From NCBI GenBank assembly GCA_024685535.1, contig JAIKVS010000049.1, positions 1-40,859 of the forward strand: a stretch of DNA of 40,859 bases, written 5' to 3'. Below, piece after piece: positions 36,556-40,859 of this stretch. The stretch is from Oscillospiraceae bacterium (GTDB lineage Bacteria; Bacillota; Clostridia; Oscillospirales; Oscillospiraceae). Under the pieces are notes generated by a model. That model was not told where the DNA came from. It searched no databases and was given only the letters and a program-made list of their open reading frames with translations. Made by a program: the position numbers and the translations under genes. The stretch's first letter is position 1. Each line of letters begins with the position of its first letter.

Positions 36556-38777
36556 CCGGCTGCTCTGACTAGTCGCGTCTTTAATGCGTTATATCTTTTC
36601 GTCTGCCTGTAGCTGTCTATCATCCTGTACGCTACATTATCATCCCCTACCAGGATCAGAAGCCGCCGAGCTCTGGATACAGCAGTATAGAGCACATCAC
36701 GGGTAAGCAGAAGAGATGAGTTCGCGCTCAAAGCGAGTATCACAGCTTCAAATTCGCTTCCCTGAGACTTATGGACGGTCATTGCCCATGCATGCTCTAT
36801 TTCGATAAGAGATTCATAGCCATATTTGACTATTTTACCGTCAAAATCGATACATATATAATCCAGATCTGTATTTATCTCGGTTATCGTGCCTGTATCA
36901 CCGTTATAGATACCGTTACCGAAAAGCAATCCGGCCTTGTCAGACCAGATGATATCATAATCGTTCCGTATCTGCATCACCCTGTCAGACTCTCTGAATA
37001 TATTGTCTCCGAATACAATTTCCTTTTTATCAGGCCCAGCAGGATTCAGCCTTTCCTGCAGCTTTCTGTTGATATTGATCGTTCCCAGTTCTCCTTTTCT
37101 TGTTGGAGAAAGAACCTGAATATCCGCCGTATTGGTACCCATATTATTCGGAAGCCTGTCGCAGAACAGATCACATATTGTGTTAAGCGCCAGTGAGGGC
37201 TGGGATCTTTTGAGTCTGAAGAAGTCCCCGGTATTTGCAGACAGATCAGGGTACTCTCCTTTGTTGATAAGATGGGCATTCTCAACAATTCGGCTGCCGT
37301 CACCCTGTCTGAAGATAGTATTGAGCTTGATCGTTTGAACAACGCCGCTTGCAATGACTGATGCAAAAACATTACCCGGGCCGACAGAAGGAAGCTGGTC
37401 TGCATCTCCGACAAGAACAAGTTTTGCATCACGAGGCAGCGCTCGAACCAGTGCATCCATAAGCATTATATCTACCATTGAGCATTCGTCCAGTATAAGT
37501 GCGTCACAGATGAGCTGATCATCCTCGTTTTTATCGAAGATAACCGTTTCATCATCCTCGGCTATCTTCGCACCAAGCAGCCTGTGAACTGTATACGCGT
37601 TATATCCCGTGACCTCTGTCATACGTTTCGCCGCTTTTCCGGTCGGGGCGCAAAGCAACGTGTGGAGCCCCAAAGTATTGAAAAGCTTCAGAACTGCTTT
37701 TATCGTGGTAGTCTTTCCTGTTCCGGGTCCGCCAGTTATAACCACAACATTGTTATCCGTAACCGCTTTAAGTGTAGATATCTGCTCCGGAGAATAGTTT
37801 ACATGCTCAGCTGATTCTATATCACTGATGATACTTTCTGTATCCGCAAAAAGCCTTGTTTTTGCTCCTGCTCTGCCGGCGAGGTCAGCTGCAACATTGG
37901 ATTCAGCCATATATATTGCCGGGAGGTAACAGGCTCTGCAACCTGCGATTTCTTCGGTTATTACATCTCCGGTTTCGACCAGATCATCTATTCCTTTTTT
38001 AACATCATCAATTTCAACGCCTATCATTTCTGCAGTAGCGCCAGCAAGCTTATCATACGGTATGAAGCAATGGCCGTTACTTAAATTGTGATTGAGTTCG
38101 AATACAACAGCGGCCTTAATGCGCTCCTGAGAGTATCCGTCCATTCCGGTCTCAAGTGCAAAGCGGTCAGCTTCCGAAAACTTGCCTCCGATAAGTGCGG
38201 AAGCAATTATATACGGATTCTCTCTGATCACTTCAAGAGAACGTTCTCCATAATAGTGGTAAATACGCATAGCCAGTACAGGGCGCAGATTATAGTTGCA
38301 TATATAAGCCAGCAGTTCCTGAATCCCGGAATGCCTGAGAAACTCTTCGTTGAGTTTCTTAGCCTTTGTGTAGTTTATTCCTTTTATTTCCGCAAGGCTT
38401 TCAGGATCATCGGCAATTACGGAAAGCGCTCTTCTTCCGAAACGGTTTACTATCAAGGTGGCAGTCGCAGGTCCTATTCCTTTGAAAACGCCGCTTGAAA
38501 GGAAACGGAAAATCGCATTTTCATTATACGGCATCTCCTGCTGATAGAAAGAAACCTTGAACTGTCTGCCGTGATTTATATCATTCACCCAGTCACCGAA
38601 AGCAGTGATCAGTTCTCCCGGAAAGACATACGGAATGCAGCCTACCAGGGTTGTCTGAGAAGTATCATCGAGACGAACCTTCAATACCGCATAACCATTC
38701 TCATCATTACGGAACACTACTGCTTCGATCTCACCGCTGATTACTGAAAGCTCTCTTTCCGTTTCGATTTCGTTCAT
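36552..38777 (-). CDS. recD2: RecD2-like ATP-dependent DNA helicase
   Basis: 741 aa. FRFLSSGVFKGIGPATATLIV, VVITGGPGTGKTTTIKAVL, LILDECSMVDIMLMDALV, AMTVHKSQGSEFEAVI. Confidence 0.94.
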   Translation of the reverse strand: MNEIETERELSVISGEIEAVVFRNDENGYAVLKVRLDDTSQTTLVGCIPYVFPGELITAFGDWVNDINHGRQFKVSFYQQEMPYNENAIFRFLSSGVFKGIGPATATLIVNRFGRRALSVIADDPESLAEIKGINYTKAKKLNEEFLRHSGIQELLAYICNYNLRPVLAMRIYHYYGERSLEVIRENPYIIASALIGGKFSEADRFALETGMDGYSQERIKAAVVFELNHNLSNGHCFIPYDKLAGATAEMIGVEIDDVKKGIDDLVETGDVITEEIAGCRACYLPAIYMAESNVAADLAGRAGAKTRLFADTESIISDIESAEHVNYSPEQISTLKAVTDNNVVVITGGPGTGKTTTIKAVLKLFNTLGLHTLLCAPTGKAAKRMTEVTGYNAYTVHRLLGAKIAEDDETVIFDKNEDDQLICDALILDECSMVDIMLMDALVRALPRDAKLVLVGDADQLPSVGPGNVFASVIASGVVQTIKLNTIFRQGDGSRIVENAHLINKGEYPDLSANTGDFFRLKRSQPSLALNTICDLFCDRLPNNMGTNTADIQVLSPTRKGELGTININRKLQERLNPAGPDKKEIVFGDNIFRESDRVMQIRNDYDIIWSDKAGLLFGNGIYNGDTGTITEINTDLDYICIDFDGKIVKYGYESLIEIEHAWAMTVHKSQGSEFEAVILALSANSSLLLTRDVLYTAVSRARRLLILVGDDNVAYRMIDSYRQTKRYNALKTRLVRAAG

Positions 38778-40859
38778 CTCTCCAGCACCTTCTTTAAATA
38801 TTGCCCTGTATAGCTTTCATTACATTCGGCACACTCCTCGGGTGTTCCAGCGAATACAACGCTGCCCCCCCGGTCGCCGCCTTCGGGTCCGAGATCGATT
38901 ATATGATCTGCCACTTTGATAACATCAAGATTATGCTCTATCACAATCACGCTGTTATTACTGTTAACGAGCCTGTCGATTATGCTTACCAGCCTGTTTA
39001 CATCGTCACTGTGAAGACCGGTTGTAGGTTCATCCAGAATATATACCGTTGATCCTGTGTCAGGTTTCGATAGTTCGGTGGCAAGCTTGACCCTTTGTGC
39101 TTCCCCACCGGAGAGTGTAGTACTGGACTGTCCGAGCTTGATATATCCCAGGCCGACATCATAGAGCGTCTGCAGTTTCTGGAGGATCCTCTTATGGTTT
39201 GCGAAGAAAACGCATGCTTCAGAAACTGTCATATCGAGGATCTCGGAAATGTTTTTGTTCTTATACTTCACTTCCAGGGTCTCGCGGTTATACCTTCTGC
39301 CGTGGCAAACATCACATGGGACAAAGACATCCGGAAGGAAATTCATCTCTATCTTAACAAGGCCGTCACCCTTACAAGCTTCGCATCTACCTCCAGCAAC
39401 ATTGAATGAAAACCTGCCTGACCCGAATCCACGCATCCTGGCATCGTTTGTGGAAGCAAACAGCTCTCTGATATCGCTGAAAACCCCGGTATATGTTGCA
39501 GGATTAGACCTTGGTGTCCTTCCTATTGGGCTCTGGTCGAGAACTATGACTTTGTCAACATATTCAAGCCCTTCAATACTGCGGTATTTTCCCGGATTTA
39601 TCTTTGCATGATTCTTTTTATTAGCAAGTATCTTATAGAGTATCTCGTTTACAAGCGATGATTTTCCGCTGCCGGATACTCCGGTCACGCAAACGAGTTT
39701 CCCAAGAGGAAATTCTACATCGATATTTTTCAAGTTGTTCTCAGCAGCGCCATAAATAATTATTGATCTTCCACTGCCTTTCCTTCTTTTGGCAGGCACA
39801 GGTATGGAGAGGTCACCCCTGAGGTATTTACCGGTAACGGATCTTTCACAGGCTTTTATCTCATCAGGGGTTCCTGCACAGACGACATATCCTCCCTCAC
39901 TGCCGGCTCCCGGTCCCATGTCCACTATATAATCCGCCTCGAGCATCGTTTCCTCGTCATGCTCGACGATAATCAACGAATTACCCTGATCTCTCAGGTT
40001 TTTTAGCGTTATTAGAAGCTTTCTGTTGTCTACCTGGTGCAAACCTATACTTGGCTCATCCAGTATATACAGAACTCCGGTAAGACCGGAACCGATCTGT
40101 GTGGCTAGTCTTATACGCTGACTCTCCCCTCCCGATAAGGTTGCCGCAGCGCGTGAAAGACTTAGATACCCAAGACCGACATTTTTAAGGAAAAGAAGTC
40201 TGTCCTTGATCTCTCTGATTATCCTGTCCGCTATCAGCCTGTCCTTTTCAGATATTTCGGCACTGCTTATGAAATCATACGATTCCGTTACAGGCATATC
40301 TACAAACTCTGCTATGCTTTTTCCGAAAACAGTAACAGCAAGTGCCGTATCTTTCAGTCTTCTCCCTTTGCATACTGGGCACGCGCTTTCTGACATGCAT
40401 TCCTCTATCTCCGCACGTACGCTCTGGCTCTGAGTCTCTGAATATCTTCTGCTGAGATTATTTACTATCCCTTCGAACTCTCTGTTTATCACACCGAATC
40501 CGTCAGCTGTTTCATACTTCAGTTTTAGTTTCTCTCCGCCAGTGCCATAAAGAATTGCCTGGATTGCTTCTTCGGGTATGTCTTTTACAGGATCGCTCAG
40601 CTTGAAGTGATATTTTTTTGCAAGAGCATCAAAATACATTTTGGAGATGGAGTTGCTCTTTATGTTTCCCCAGCCAGAGGCAACAAGCGCACCTTCATTC
40701 AGGCTGAGTTCCTTGTTCGGGATTATCAGGTCAGGGTTTATCAGCAACTGAACACCGAGTCCTGAGCAGGTGGGACATGCACCCGCGGGATTATTGAACG
40801 AAAACATAGCAGGAGTTATCTCTTCAAGAGAAACACCGCAATCCTCGCAGGCAAAGTTC
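38774..40859 (-). CDS. uvrA: Excinuclease ABC subunit A, 5' end truncated by window edge
   Basis: Track ORF starts at 40807, but the frame stays open to the window edge (FACEDCGVSLEEITPAMFSFNNPAGACPTCSGLG). Two ABC signatures LSGGESQRIRLA and LSGGEAQRVKLA; CEACKGDG...CDVCHGRRYN. Confidence 0.98.
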   Translation of the reverse strand, partial: NFACEDCGVSLEEITPAMFSFNNPAGACPTCSGLGVQLLINPDLIIPNKELSLNEGALVASGWGNIKSNSISKMYFDALAKKYHFKLSDPVKDIPEEAIQAILYGTGGEKLKLKYETADGFGVINREFEGIVNNLSRRYSETQSQSVRAEIEECMSESACPVCKGRRLKDTALAVTVFGKSIAEFVDMPVTESYDFISSAEISEKDRLIADRIIREIKDRLLFLKNVGLGYLSLSRAAATLSGGESQRIRLATQIGSGLTGVLYILDEPSIGLHQVDNRKLLITLKNLRDQGNSLIIVEHDEETMLEADYIVDMGPGAGSEGGYVVCAGTPDEIKACERSVTGKYLRGDLSIPVPAKRRKGSGRSIIIYGAAENNLKNIDVEFPLGKLVCVTGVSGSGKSSLVNEILYKILANKKNHAKINPGKYRSIEGLEYVDKVIVLDQSPIGRTPRSNPATYTGVFSDIRELFASTNDARMRGFGSGRFSFNVAGGRCEACKGDGLVKIEMNFLPDVFVPCDVCHGRRYNRETLEVKYKNKNISEILDMTVSEACVFFANHKRILQKLQTLYDVGLGYIKLGQSSTTLSGGEAQRVKLATELSKPDTGSTVYILDEPTTGLHSDDVNRLVSIIDRLVNSNNSVIVIEHNLDVIKVADHIIDLGPEGGDRGGSVVFAGTPEECAECNESYTGQYLKKVLER

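Noticed and set aside
1-40859. CRISPR arrays, tRNA genes, IS elements, large repeats
   Set aside because: No regularly spaced repeats, tRNA-like cloverleaf sequences or transposase ORFs were recognised on reading both strands; a formal scan was not possible.

Overview
Chromosomal segment of a low-to-mid GC Firmicute, probably a Clostridia/Oscillospiraceae-like anaerobe (inferred from gene content and order; not verified by search). Every protein-coding gene I support is on the minus strand. The only plus-strand gene is the RNase P RNA (rnpB).

Reading right to left, the transcription units are: (A) uvrA(partial)-recD2-comF-mreB-ispD-ispF, ending in a strong terminator; (B) a compact run of 15 genes, cdaA-ybbR-rseC-yicC-remA-gmk-rpoZ-priA-def-fmt-rsmB-rlmN-prpC-prkC-rsgA; (C) yebC; (D) rnpB (+), divergent from murD-ynbB; (E) prfC-cyclodeaminase-sir2-tmk-mltG-U32 peptidase-alaS-HIT-comEC'; (F) a type I restriction-modification operon hsdM-hsdS-hsdR, with hsdR running off the left edge.

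The main observation is that comEC is broken. Its ORF keeps the N-terminal region up to the conserved AISG(L/V)H-type motif, then changes at about nt 5710 into an unrelated 38-residue tail containing an in-frame intrinsic terminator. The type I RM operon follows. This looks like the end of an integrated element that entered the late competence gene comEC. The rest of the element lies outside the window, so its identity is unknown.

Secondary observations are back-to-back rnpB/murD promoters whose -35 boxes share one palindrome, and an unusual joining of c-di-AMP synthesis genes to the priA-fmt-prkC operon. No CRISPR array, tRNA, transposase or integrase was recognised.
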